Below, piece after piece: positions 7,743-15,043 of a stretch of DNA of 25,452 nt; position 1 is the stretch's first letter; each line of letters opens with the position of its first letter. The stretch is from Clostridia bacterium (GTDB lineage Bacteria; Bacillota; Clostridia; RGIG6154), in the NCBI GenBank assembly GCA_017523005.1, contig JAFWXG010000078.1, positions 1 to 25,452 of the forward strand, given 5' to 3'. The notes beneath the pieces are model-generated. The model ran no database searches. It saw nothing but the letters and a program-made list of their open reading frames with translations, and had not been told where the DNA came from. Made by a program: the position numbers and the translations under genes.

Positions 7743-8960
7743 ATGAAATTTAATAATGTTGATTTTGACACATATTTTAAAAATTATCCGGACGCAAACG
7801 GATATTTCGGCAAATACGGCGGTTGCTATATTGAGCCAGAGTTAAAGACTGCCATGCAGGAAATTGACGAAGCATACCAGACAATATGCAAATCCAGAAA
7901 ATTTATAGCAGAGCTTCGCAGAATAAGAAAAGAATTTCAGGGCAGACCTACACCGATTTCACATCTCGACAGACTCTCAAACAAGCTTGGAAATGTTCAG
8001 CTTTACGCAAAGCGTGAGGACTTAAACCATTCTGGCGCACACAAATTAAATCATTGTATGGGCGAAGCGCTTCTTGCATAATACATGGGCAAGAAAAAGG
8101 TTATTGCGGAAACAGGTGCAGGTCAGCATGGCGTTGCACTCGCTACTGCAGCAGCATACTTTGGACTTGAATGTGACATTTACATGGGCTCTGTTGATAT
8201 TAAAAAACAAGCTCCAAATGTTGCAAGAATGAAAATACTTGGCGCAAATGTTGTAGAAGTTACAGAAGGCTTGCAGACACTTAAGGAAGCGGTTGACGCT
8301 GCATTCAAAGCGTATGCAAATGAATATAAAGACGCAATTTACTGTATCGGTTCAGTACTTGGACCTCATCCTTTCCCAATGATGGTAAGAGATTTCCAGA
8401 GTGTTGTAGGTATTGAAGCAAGAGAACAGTTTATAAACATGACAGGAGAACTTCCTGATGCTGTTGTTGCGTGTGTTGGCGGTGGCTCGAATGCTATGGG
8501 TATGTTTGCAGGATTTTTGAATGACCCTGTTGATTTATACGGAATTGAACCCTTAGGCAGAGGCGAAAAATTAGGTGACCATGCTGCAAGTCTTAAGTAT
8601 GGTACAGAGGGAATCATGCACGGCTTTAACAGTATAATGCTTAAGGACGAAAACGGCGAGCCTGCACCTGTGTACTCTGTTGCAAGCGGTCTTGACTATC
8701 CGTCATCAGGCCCGGAACACGCATTTTTGCAGGAAATCGGCAGAGTTAAATATGATGTTATAAACGATGACGAAACAATAGATGCGTTCTTTGAACTCTC
8801 AAGAATGGAGGGTATTATCCCTGCAATCGAGAGTGCACACGCTGTTGCTTATGGCATGAAACTTGCTAAAACCCTTGGCAAAGGCTCTGTACTTATTAAC
8901 CTTTCAGGCAGAGGCGACAAGGACATGGACTACATCATCGAAAAATACGGAATAAGATAA
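7743..8960 (+). pseudogene. trpB: Tryptophan synthase beta subunit (TrpB), split by an in-frame TAA
   Basis: TrpB joins indole and serine to make tryptophan using PLP. The chosen ATG 7743 has GGAGG 8 bases upstream (an upstream TTG at 7728 overlaps that site). The first 112 codons contain HSGAHKLNH with the PLP lysine (Lys101), then TAA at 8079-8081. The same frame continues at once with YMGKKKVIAETGAGQHG and runs to 8960 with every later hallmark: the catalytic Glu of AETGAGQHG, CVGGGSNAMG (PLP phosphate loop) and LSGRGDKDMD. Without the stop it would be a normal TrpB of about 405 residues. TAA probably replaced AAA. The stop separates the PLP lysine from the rest of the active site, so neither piece can act alone. 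ATG 8085 is 3 bases beyond the stop and could allow reinitiation, but has no clear ribosome binding site. No trpA is present, as in indole-salvage arrangements. Confidence 0.88.
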
Positions 8961-8987
8961 AATTCTGTAAAAAAATTAAAAAAAGTC

Positions 8988-9016
8988 TTGACTTTACCAA
9001 TTCAGAGTGGTAATAT
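8988..9016 (+). promoter_or_regulatory. Promoter of the Tyr T-box leader
   Basis: TTGACT (8988-8993), 17-base spacer, TAATAT (9011-9016). It starts 27 bases after the trpB stop. No terminator was seen between them. Confidence 0.75.
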
Positions 9017-9027
9017 GTATTTATCAA

Positions 9028-9312
9028 ATGCGTTTGTAACAAGAACAAGTAGGGTTAGATTAAACCTTGAGAGAGTTGTCGGTTGGTGCGAGACAGCGGG
9101 GAGGTCTTTCCTGAATACATCTTGCGAGCAGTGCACCGAACAAGAATTTCTTCAGTAGGCTGCAACGGGAGTTCCCGTAATAGAACAAAAGTGTTGATTG
9201 ACACTTTCAAAGGTCGCAATCGTGAGAAAGCGATAAACTGAGGTGGTACCACGGGAATGAAATAATCTCGTCCTCTGTATTCTTAAAAAGAATGCGGAGG
9301 GCGTGTTTTTTT
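9028..9312 (+). promoter_or_regulatory. T-box riboswitch, tyrosine specific
   Basis: Full T-box layout. In Stem I, CAAGA (from about 9039) pairs with TCTTG (from 9120), enclosing the AGTA of the S-turn on one side and GAATACA on the other. The specifier is TAC (9116-9118), a Tyr codon preceded by GAA and followed by A, the same geometry as in Bacillus glyQS. The distal arm GAGAGAGTTGTC...GAGACAGC is at 9069-9096. The T-box core GAGGTGGTACCACGG is at 9240-9254; its TGGT bulge matches tRNA ending ACCA, and tRNA-Tyr has discriminator A. The terminator arms are CCTCTGTATTCTT (9272-9284) and AAGAATGCGGAGG (9288-9300), followed by a T-run to 9312. Low charged tRNA-Tyr should switch on the transporter gene. 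Confidence 0.92.
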
Positions 9313-9356
9313 ATAGAAAAACAATTTGTCTTTCGCAACAGAAAAGGAGAAAAAAC

Positions 9357-10904
9357 ATGACAAATGCACAGATTTACACAATTATTGCACTTTGCATTTA
9401 TGCAGTTGCAATGGCACTCATTGGTTTTATCAGTTACGGAAAATCCAAAACTTTAGACGGATTTTTAATAGGCGGAAGAAATGTAGGTGCGTGGGCAACC
9501 GCTTTTGGATACGGCACTGCGTACTTTTCAGCGGTTGTGTTTGTAGGATATGCAGGTCAGCATGGCTGGAATATCGGCATTGGCAGTATCTGGATTGGTA
9601 TTGGTAATGCAGTGTTAGGTTGTTTATTATCTTGGCTCTTATTTGCAAACAGAACAAGAAAAATGACAAAAAAACTTAACGCAAAAACAATGCCTGATTA
9701 TTTTGAAAAAAGATATGCTTCAAAAGGCATGAAGATTTTAGCAGCAGTTATCATATTTGTTTTCCTTGTTCCATACTCTGCAGCAGTTTACAAAGGACTT
9801 GGCTCGCTTTTCAGTGCAGTTTTTCCTGGTGTTGAAACATGGGTATGGATGCTCATTATGGCGACCCTTACAGCAATCTATCTCGTTGCAGGCGGATACA
9901 TCGCAACAACTTATACAGACCTCATTCAGGGAATTATTATGATTGTAGGTGTTATATGCCTTGTTTGCGCAGTACTAAGCCATGACGCCGTTGGCGGTAT
10001 TTCTGGACTTATAGAAAACCTCAAGAATTTTCAATCATTCCCTGAAGACCCAAACCCAATAACAGGAAAACAGCTAACAAGTATTTTTGGCGGTTCTTCT
10101 TTCAAGTTCCTTTGCTTTAATATTATGCTCACAAGCTTTGGTACATGGGGACTTCCTCAGATGATTGGTAAGTTTTATGCAATCAAAGACACAGCAGCTA
10201 TCAAGAGAGGTACAATTATTTCTACAATCTTTTGTATCGTTATCGGCTGTGGCGCATACCTTATCGGTTCAACATCAAGACTTGTTTTGGGCGGGATTCT
10301 TCCTGAAGGCGGAGTCGATTCTGTAATTCCTACAGTACTTATTGAAGTTTTAAGTGGCGGGACTCTTGGTATTATTCTTTTGGCAGTTATAATGATTCTT
10401 CTTCTTTCGGCATCAATGTCAACTCTCGAAGCGGTTGTTTTAACATCTGCTTCTGCAGTTGCTGTTGACCTTATCCCTGCTGTAAGGAAAAAAGAACCCA
10501 ATCCAGAAAAACAAATGTTACTTACAAGAATTTTATGCCTTGTATTCGTTGCTTGCTCATTTATCTTTGCAACACAGAACATTCCGATTATTGTAAGCCT
10601 TATGTCATTCTCTTGGGGTATTGTTTCGGGTTGCTTTATTGGCCCTTACATCTGGGGACTTTTCTCAAAGAAAATTACAAAAATCGGTGCTTATTCTGGC
10701 ATAATTGCAGGTCTTTTGACTGTTGGTATTTCAACATTGGTAATTACCTTGAATTCAAGCTTTGCCGTTGCCGCAAAATGTTCTCCAGAAATGGGCGTTT
10801 CTGCTATGGCAGTCTCGATGATTGTTGTTCCGCTCGTTAGTGCATTTACTAAGAATAAAGAACAACAAAGAGTCGACAAAATTTTTGAATGCTTTAATAA
10901 ATAA
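9357..10904 (+). CDS. Sodium:solute symporter family transporter, candidate tyrosine importer
   Basis: A 515-residue polytopic protein with about 13 transmembrane segments of the SSS (PutP/SGLT-like, LeuT-fold) family. Marks include the first helix after ITNAQIYTII-like start, GFISYGKSKTLDGFLIGGRNVGAW leading into the unwound helix region, and GGYIATTYTDLIQ at 179-191, the family signature in the middle of the protein. The ATG 9357 with AAAGGAG is preferred to the in-frame start at 9303, which lies inside the leader terminator. The family co-transports Na+ with amino acids, sugars or other small solutes. The substrate here is inferred only from the Tyr T-box: tyrosine or a close aromatic compound. 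Proline or pantothenate, common substrates of relatives, would not fit a Tyr specifier. Its own terminator follows. Confidence 0.88.
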   Translation: MTNAQIYTIIALCIYAVAMALIGFISYGKSKTLDGFLIGGRNVGAWATAFGYGTAYFSAVVFVGYAGQHGWNIGIGSIWIGIGNAVLGCLLSWLLFANRTRKMTKKLNAKTMPDYFEKRYASKGMKILAAVIIFVFLVPYSAAVYKGLGSLFSAVFPGVETWVWMLIMATLTAIYLVAGGYIATTYTDLIQGIIMIVGVICLVCAVLSHDAVGGISGLIENLKNFQSFPEDPNPITGKQLTSIFGGSSFKFLCFNIMLTSFGTWGLPQMIGKFYAIKDTAAIKRGTIISTIFCIVIGCGAYLIGSTSRLVLGGILPEGGVDSVIPTVLIEVLSGGTLGIILLAVIMILLLSASMSTLEAVVLTSASAVAVDLIPAVRKKEPNPEKQMLLTRILCLVFVACSFIFATQNIPIIVSLMSFSWGIVSGCFIGPYIWGLFSKKITKIGAYSGIIAGLLTVGISTLVITLNSSFAVAAKCSPEMGVSAMAVSMIVVPLVSAFTKNKEQQRVDKIFECFNK

Positions 10905-10910
10905 TAAATA

Positions 10911-10941
10911 AAAAAACCTTGAGATATTCTCAAGGTTTTTT
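10911..10941 (+). terminator. Rho-independent terminator after the symporter
   Basis: Stem AACCTTGAGA / TCTCAAGGTT with a 3-base loop (TAT), flanked by A-run and T-run. It could function in either direction. Confidence 0.9.
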
Positions 10942-11054
10942 ACTATCCTTTCTACACTTACTAAATCTCACATAATGATTACAAAAAATAACACATTTGG
11001 TTCTGTTTTGGTTAGAAAAATGTTGGAAAATACTCACTAAAATCAGTATAGGTA

Positions 11055-11083
11055 TTGAAAAAATTGGATTTATATGGTATAAT
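11055..11083 (+). promoter_or_regulatory. Promoter of the diguanylate cyclase gene
   Basis: TTGAAA (11055-11060), 17-base spacer, TATAAT (11078-11083), 52 bases before the start codon. Confidence 0.78.
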
Positions 11084-11135
11084 CAAGATGTGTATATAAT
11101 TGAGCAATTTGAGTTGTAGATAAGAGGGAGTAATT

Positions 11136-13436
11136 ATGGCTGTAAAATACGGAAGAAAGCAACACAGACAAAACAATATTTTATATACGGTGCTAACGGC
11201 AATTCTTTTGTGCGTTGTGTTCATAACTATGGTAAGTTATTTTTACCATGCTGCAGAAGATGAAGCTTATGAAACCTTGCATATACAGACCAAACAGATT
11301 AAAGACGACATGGAGCTTCAACTTACATCTGACCGTGAAAATCTTGCTACCATGGCAAACTTTGCCGCAAAGCTTTATTCGGACGGCGAGAGCTTTGACT
11401 TAATGTTTGACTCCTTTGAGCCTATTGGTCTTATTGAAAACATAGGAATACTGATGCCGGACAATACCTTTATAACAAAAGCAGGAATTCTGGACCTTAA
11501 CGGCAAAATTTCCTTTGAAGAGGAGAAATTAAAAGGCGAATACATAAGCGGAAGAGTCAAGGACCTTACAAGGGACAACTATGAAATTATAAGAAGTGCT
11601 GTTCCCATCAAGGCAAACGGAGATACTGTCGGCATTTTATACGGTGTTATAAAGCTTGATGTTCTTGAAAATAAATACAACAATATGGCAAGAGAGCTTG
11701 ATGCTCAGCTTTTCGTTCATGATACAGAAACAGGAAATCTTGTTATAGATACCATCCAGGAGGAGTTTGGAAACATCTCCATCTTTAAGGACCGCGAATA
11801 TACCGATGGCTATTCCTATGAACAGATGCAAGAGAGTGATAAGGGCTATACATCCTTCAAATCGATACTTACAGGCGAACAGCTTTATGTGCATTATTCT
11901 ACACTTGAAGAAATTGATTGGAAAATAACACTTGCGAGGTACGAGTCTCAGGTATTTGCAAAAACACATATAATATCAAGACTCCTTCTTGCTTCGTTTA
12001 TAGTGATGTTACTCATCATGGCTTTGTATATTCTTGTTTTGATGGGCAGCGAAAAACAAAGAAGCTTTGCGACAGCATGTGCATCAAAAATCAGAAAATT
12101 GCTTTTGGAAATCAATCAGCAGCAAAATAATATTTCGGAGGCTTTAAAAGAAATTGTAACCTTTGCAAAATCCCGTTCTGCAGTGTTTTTTGACACAGAC
12201 GGAGAGAATTACAATTTTGCCATGCCTGCCCATATTGATGAGATGCTTTTGGGGGATGACAGAAAATACTTTATATCAGAGATTCTTCGTTATGCTGCAC
12301 AGCTACACAAGGTGAATAATGCGACCGTAAATCTTATGTGTATAACACCAAACAATCATCTTGTGAAAACAAACCCCGACTTTTATGATTTTCTAAAAAA
12401 ACATAAAATCACAGAGGTTTCCTTTGCAACAGTCATTGATAAAAACAATCATATCGGCATTCTTGGTGTTGTAAATCCTAAAAATGGCAGAACAACCAGA
12501 CTCCTTTTAGAAGATATTGCTGTTTGTTTTTCCATTGCAATTTATAACAAAAAGCATTTGAATAAAACAGAGATTGCGGCAACAACTGACTCTCTTACAG
12601 GCGTGTCAAACCGCGTTACCTATAAAAAAGACCTTTTGATATTTGACGAGGAAAAACCTCAGGAATTTTCGTGCATTTATATTGATGTTAATGAATTGCA
12701 CCTTCGCAACAACAAATATGGTCATGCTGCAGGCGATGAAATGCTTTTGTATATTGCCAATACGCTAAAGGAAGTATTCTACGGTCACAAGATATACCGA
12801 ATGGGCGGAGATGAATTCCTGGTATTTGCTAAAAACTCTTCTCAGGATGATATAAAAAAAGGCATTGATATGCTGGGTAAACAGCTTGAGCCAAAGGATT
12901 ACCATGTTGCAGTTGGTATGTCATACAGAACACAGAATATGAATACCGAGGAAATGGTGCGAGAAGCCGAGGTCAGAATGTATGAGGCAAAAGCACAGTA
13001 TTATCAGGATAAAGAAAAGAAGAACGCTTTGAGCGCAAATGACAATGGATACATTCACACAAAGACAGGCATCTTAGAAATTGATACGATGATTTCTGTT
13101 TTGAATGAAAAATATAACGGAATATATCGTGTAGACTTAGATACAGACAGAGCACATCGTATTTTAATGCCTGCTTACCTTGGTTATAATGAAAATGAGG
13201 AGCATTTTTCAGGTCTTTTAACCAAATATATAGATGATTCTGTTGCACCTGAGTTCCACAGAGCAATGATGAGCTTTTTGAATTACGAGGCACTTAAAAG
13301 ACAACTTTTAGAAGGTAAAATACCAAGAATAACATATAAAAAGACAAACGGAGATACTGTAGTATTAAGTGTTTACAAGTTAGGTAATGAGGATATCGCC
13401 GTAAGCAATACACTTTGGGTTTTTGCAAGAGATTAA
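11136..13436 (+). CDS. Membrane diguanylate cyclase (Cache-like sensor, GAF-like, GGDEF)
   Basis: Makes cyclic di-GMP from two GTP. The 766-residue protein has a transmembrane helix at about 16-38, an extracellular region of about 240 residues with double-Cache-like features (40-280), a second helix at about 284-304, then a coiled region and a GAF-like fold (about 330-470). The GGDEF domain begins at DSLTGVSNR (485-493) and has an intact active-site GGDEF at 557-561 and the substrate-binding Asn and Asp of IDVNELHLRNNKYGHAAGDE. The inhibitory I-site RxxD nine residues before GGDEF is absent (Phe548, His551), so simple product inhibition is unlikely. Residues 640-766 form an additional unrecognised domain. 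GAGGGAG precedes ATG 11136. It ends 8 bases before the promoter of the c-di-GMP riboswitch operon with no terminator between, so some read-through is possible. It is very likely the local c-di-GMP source. Confidence 0.9.
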   Translation: MAVKYGRKQHRQNNILYTVLTAILLCVVFITMVSYFYHAAEDEAYETLHIQTKQIKDDMELQLTSDRENLATMANFAAKLYSDGESFDLMFDSFEPIGLIENIGILMPDNTFITKAGILDLNGKISFEEEKLKGEYISGRVKDLTRDNYEIIRSAVPIKANGDTVGILYGVIKLDVLENKYNNMARELDAQLFVHDTETGNLVIDTIQEEFGNISIFKDREYTDGYSYEQMQESDKGYTSFKSILTGEQLYVHYSTLEEIDWKITLARYESQVFAKTHIISRLLLASFIVMLLIMALYILVLMGSEKQRSFATACASKIRKLLLEINQQQNNISEALKEIVTFAKSRSAVFFDTDGENYNFAMPAHIDEMLLGDDRKYFISEILRYAAQLHKVNNATVNLMCITPNNHLVKTNPDFYDFLKKHKITEVSFATVIDKNNHIGILGVVNPKNGRTTRLLLEDIAVCFSIAIYNKKHLNKTEIAATTDSLTGVSNRVTYKKDLLIFDEEKPQEFSCIYIDVNELHLRNNKYGHAAGDEMLLYIANTLKEVFYGHKIYRMGGDEFLVFAKNSSQDDIKKGIDMLGKQLEPKDYHVAVGMSYRTQNMNTEEMVREAEVRMYEAKAQYYQDKEKKNALSANDNGYIHTKTGILEIDTMISVLNEKYNGIYRVDLDTDRAHRILMPAYLGYNENEEHFSGLLTKYIDDSVAPEFHRAMMSFLNYEALKRQLLEGKIPRITYKKTNGDTVVLSVYKLGNEDIAVSNTLWVFARD

Positions 13437-13444
13437 AAAGTTGT

Positions 13445-13473
13445 TTGACAAATTCAGTTCATTGTGGTAAAAT
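13445..13473 (+). promoter_or_regulatory. Promoter of the riboswitch-controlled exopolysaccharide operon
   Basis: TTGACA (13445-13450), 17-base spacer, TAAAAT (13468-13473), immediately before the aptamer. Confidence 0.85.
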
Positions 13474-13487
13474 AATATAAGGTTAAT

Positions 13488-13563
13488 ATTTAGCAAAATC
13501 GGCGAAAGCCGGTGACGCAAAGCAAAGAGGCTAAGGTTTTAAACTATGCCAGTCCAGCTGCAA
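13488..13563 (+). promoter_or_regulatory. c-di-GMP-I riboswitch aptamer (GEMM-I)
   Basis: The class I core is clear: P2 with GAAA tetraloop (CGGCGAAAGCCG), the invariant GGTGACGCAAAGC at 13511-13523, then GGCTAAGG with a variable loop closing to ATGCCAGTCC at 13547-13555, as in clostridial GEMM-I examples. The ligand is cyclic di-GMP. It sits between a promoter and terminator-like hairpins upstream of the VTC gene, so it should control transcription of the operon in response to the product of the adjacent cyclase. Confidence 0.9.
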
Positions 13564-13569
13564 TGATAA

Positions 13570-13610
13570 AAAGTCCGCACGGACTTTCTGTTGTTACAGT
13601 TTTTGTTTTG
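13570..13610 (+). terminator. Putative riboswitch expression platform
   Basis: AAAGTCCG (13570-13577) and CGGACTTT (13580-13587) form a perfect hairpin. A small CTGT / ACAG hairpin follows (13588-13599) and then TTTTTGTTTTG. GGACT (13581-13585) could pair instead with AGTCC in the aptamer (13551-13555), a candidate antiterminator. The T-run is displaced from the first stem, so terminator strength is uncertain. Confidence 0.6.
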
Positions 13611-13624
13611 TTCGGAGGGAATTT

Positions 13625-14317
13625 ATGAATGTTGTAACAAGAGAAGAAAAGAAATTTTTAATAAGTATTGATGAGTTTCGCAATAAATCTCATTATCTTG
13701 ATATGCTGATGATACAAGATGAGCATAACGGAACAGACGGATACATAATAAGGTCGCTGTATTTTGATACTGTCTATGATGATGATTTTTTTGAAAAGCT
13801 TGAGGGTACAGAAACCAGACGAAAAATAAGGCTTAGAATTTATGACCCAAAGCATGATTTTGCAATGCTTGAAATGAAGCAAAAGCAAGGCGCGTCACAG
13901 AAAAAACGCTCACTTCGTATGACAAAAGCAGATGCAGAGGCGCTGATTGCAGGAAAATACGAGGTTCTTCTAAATTACGAAGAAGACTTTGCAAGAGAAT
14001 GCTATGGACTTATGCATTATAAATGCTATCGCCCGAAAACGATTGTTCAGTACAATCGAAAGGCATACATTGCAAAGGAAAATAAAATCAGAATTACCTT
14101 TGACAATAATATTCTGGCAACAGAAAGCTCTTTTGATTTGTTTTCGGAAAATCTTATTATGAATCCTGTGCTTGATAAATTCAATGTTGTTCTGGAAGTG
14201 AAATTCAATGGTTTTTTGCTTGACTATATCAGGCAATTTATAAACAGTATCAATAAAAGCGAGTTGTCGGTTAGTAAATATGCACTCGCCAGACAGCAAA
14301 GCTATAGCGAAATATAA
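13625..14317 (+). CDS. VTC-domain protein (polyphosphate polymerase domain)
   Basis: A 230-residue cytosolic protein of the VTC/CYTH-like tunnel fold. It shows EKKF (8-11), RSLYFD (43-48), RKIRLR (66-71), EMKQK (83-87), RKAY (145-148), RITFD (156-160), Glu191-Val-Lys193 and SKY (217-219), alternating basic and acidic residues on beta strands as in VTC4, which polymerises ATP into polyphosphate. Bacterial VTC-domain proteins occur next to DUF4956 and CotH genes. Their reaction there is not established: polyphosphate, nucleotide or sugar-phosphate handling are all possible. First gene after the c-di-GMP riboswitch, with strong site CGGAGGG before ATG 13625. The next gene starts 13 bases after it. 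Confidence 0.87.
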   Translation: MNVVTREEKKFLISIDEFRNKSHYLDMLMIQDEHNGTDGYIIRSLYFDTVYDDDFFEKLEGTETRRKIRLRIYDPKHDFAMLEMKQKQGASQKKRSLRMTKADAEALIAGKYEVLLNYEEDFARECYGLMHYKCYRPKTIVQYNRKAYIAKENKIRITFDNNILATESSFDLFSENLIMNPVLDKFNVVLEVKFNGFLLDYIRQFINSINKSELSVSKYALARQQSYSEI

Positions 14318-14330
14318 AGGAGATGTTAAA

Positions 14331-15011
14331 ATGAGGAGTCAAATTTTTAATCTGATTAAAGACCAAACAACACTTTCGTGGGAACAGATTGCGGCAAATA
14401 TTTTAGTTTCGGGGATTTTGGGATTTTTAATTTTTGTGTCCTATATGATTTCACACCGAGGAACAATTTATAGCAAAAAATTTAATGTATCCCTTGTTGT
14501 TTTAACTGTGCTTACCTCAATGGTTATGACGGTTATCGGAAACAATGTGGCGCTGTCACTTGGTATGGTGGGTGCTTTATCTATCGTTCGTTTCAGAACT
14601 GCTATTAAGGACTCACGAGATACTGTCTACATATTCTGGACAATTATTGTAGGTATCTGCTGTGGTGTAGGTGATTTTATCGTGGCAGGTATCGGAAGTG
14701 CCTTTGTGTTCGTGATTTTACTTCTTATGGGAGCAATCAAGAATAATAACCGTATGCTTGTAATCATTCGTGGTAGCCGCACAAAAGAGGCGCCTATTCA
14801 GGCAGTCATGTTTAAGTTCTTTGGTGGCAAAGCAAATATGAGAGTGAAAAACTCAACAGATACTTCTATTGAGTTTATCTATGAAATCACAGCAAATATG
14901 CTTAATAAAGCAGAAAGAAAGAACAACATCGGTATTTGCGACGAGGTTTATAAAATCGGCAATATTGAGTATGTAAACACCGTTATGCAAAACGACGAAA
15001 TCTCAAATTAA
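14331..15011 (+). CDS. DUF4956 family membrane protein
   Basis: A 226-residue protein. ATG 14331 has AAGGAGATG upstream and is preferred to an overlapping upstream start at 14280. It has about four transmembrane segments within residues 20-135, then a cytosolic C-terminal domain of about 90 residues. The highly characteristic stretch GALSIVRFRTAIKDSRDTV (81-99) lies between the second and third helices and identifies DUF4956. Its basic and acidic residues could form a pore or a substrate site. No biochemical function is established for the family, but it recurrently lies beside VTC-domain genes, as here, suggesting a working pair in which the VTC protein supplies and the membrane protein moves or uses a phosphate-rich substrate. 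That is inference. Confidence 0.9.
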   Translation: MRSQIFNLIKDQTTLSWEQIAANILVSGILGFLIFVSYMISHRGTIYSKKFNVSLVVLTVLTSMVMTVIGNNVALSLGMVGALSIVRFRTAIKDSRDTVYIFWTIIVGICCGVGDFIVAGIGSAFVFVILLLMGAIKNNNRMLVIIRGSRTKEAPIQAVMFKFFGGKANMRVKNSTDTSIEFIYEITANMLNKAERKNNIGICDEVYKIGNIEYVNTVMQNDEISN

Positions 15012-15043
15012 ACTTATTCTAACCGCTAAAGGAGGTGCCGGGG

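Noticed and set aside
7743..8960. TAA as a sense codon, suggested by two genes with an internal TAA
   Set aside because: Most genes here end in TAA at the expected family length and are followed by terminators or new genes. The two internal cases would also need different residues (Tyr and Lys).
9073..9087. TTGGTG in the second T-box read as a Trp specifier
   Set aside because: It is the conserved distal-arm sequence found in most T-boxes. The specifier loop holds TAC, and the TGGT bulge fits an A-discriminator tRNA rather than tRNA-Trp.
9303..9356. N-terminal extension of the symporter starting at 9303
   Set aside because: It overlaps the T-box terminator T-run and has no ribosome binding site. 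ATG 9357 has AAAGGAG.
13588..13610. Stand-alone intrinsic terminator at the CTGT/ACAG hairpin
   Set aside because: The 4-bp stem is too weak on its own; treated as part of the riboswitch expression platform.
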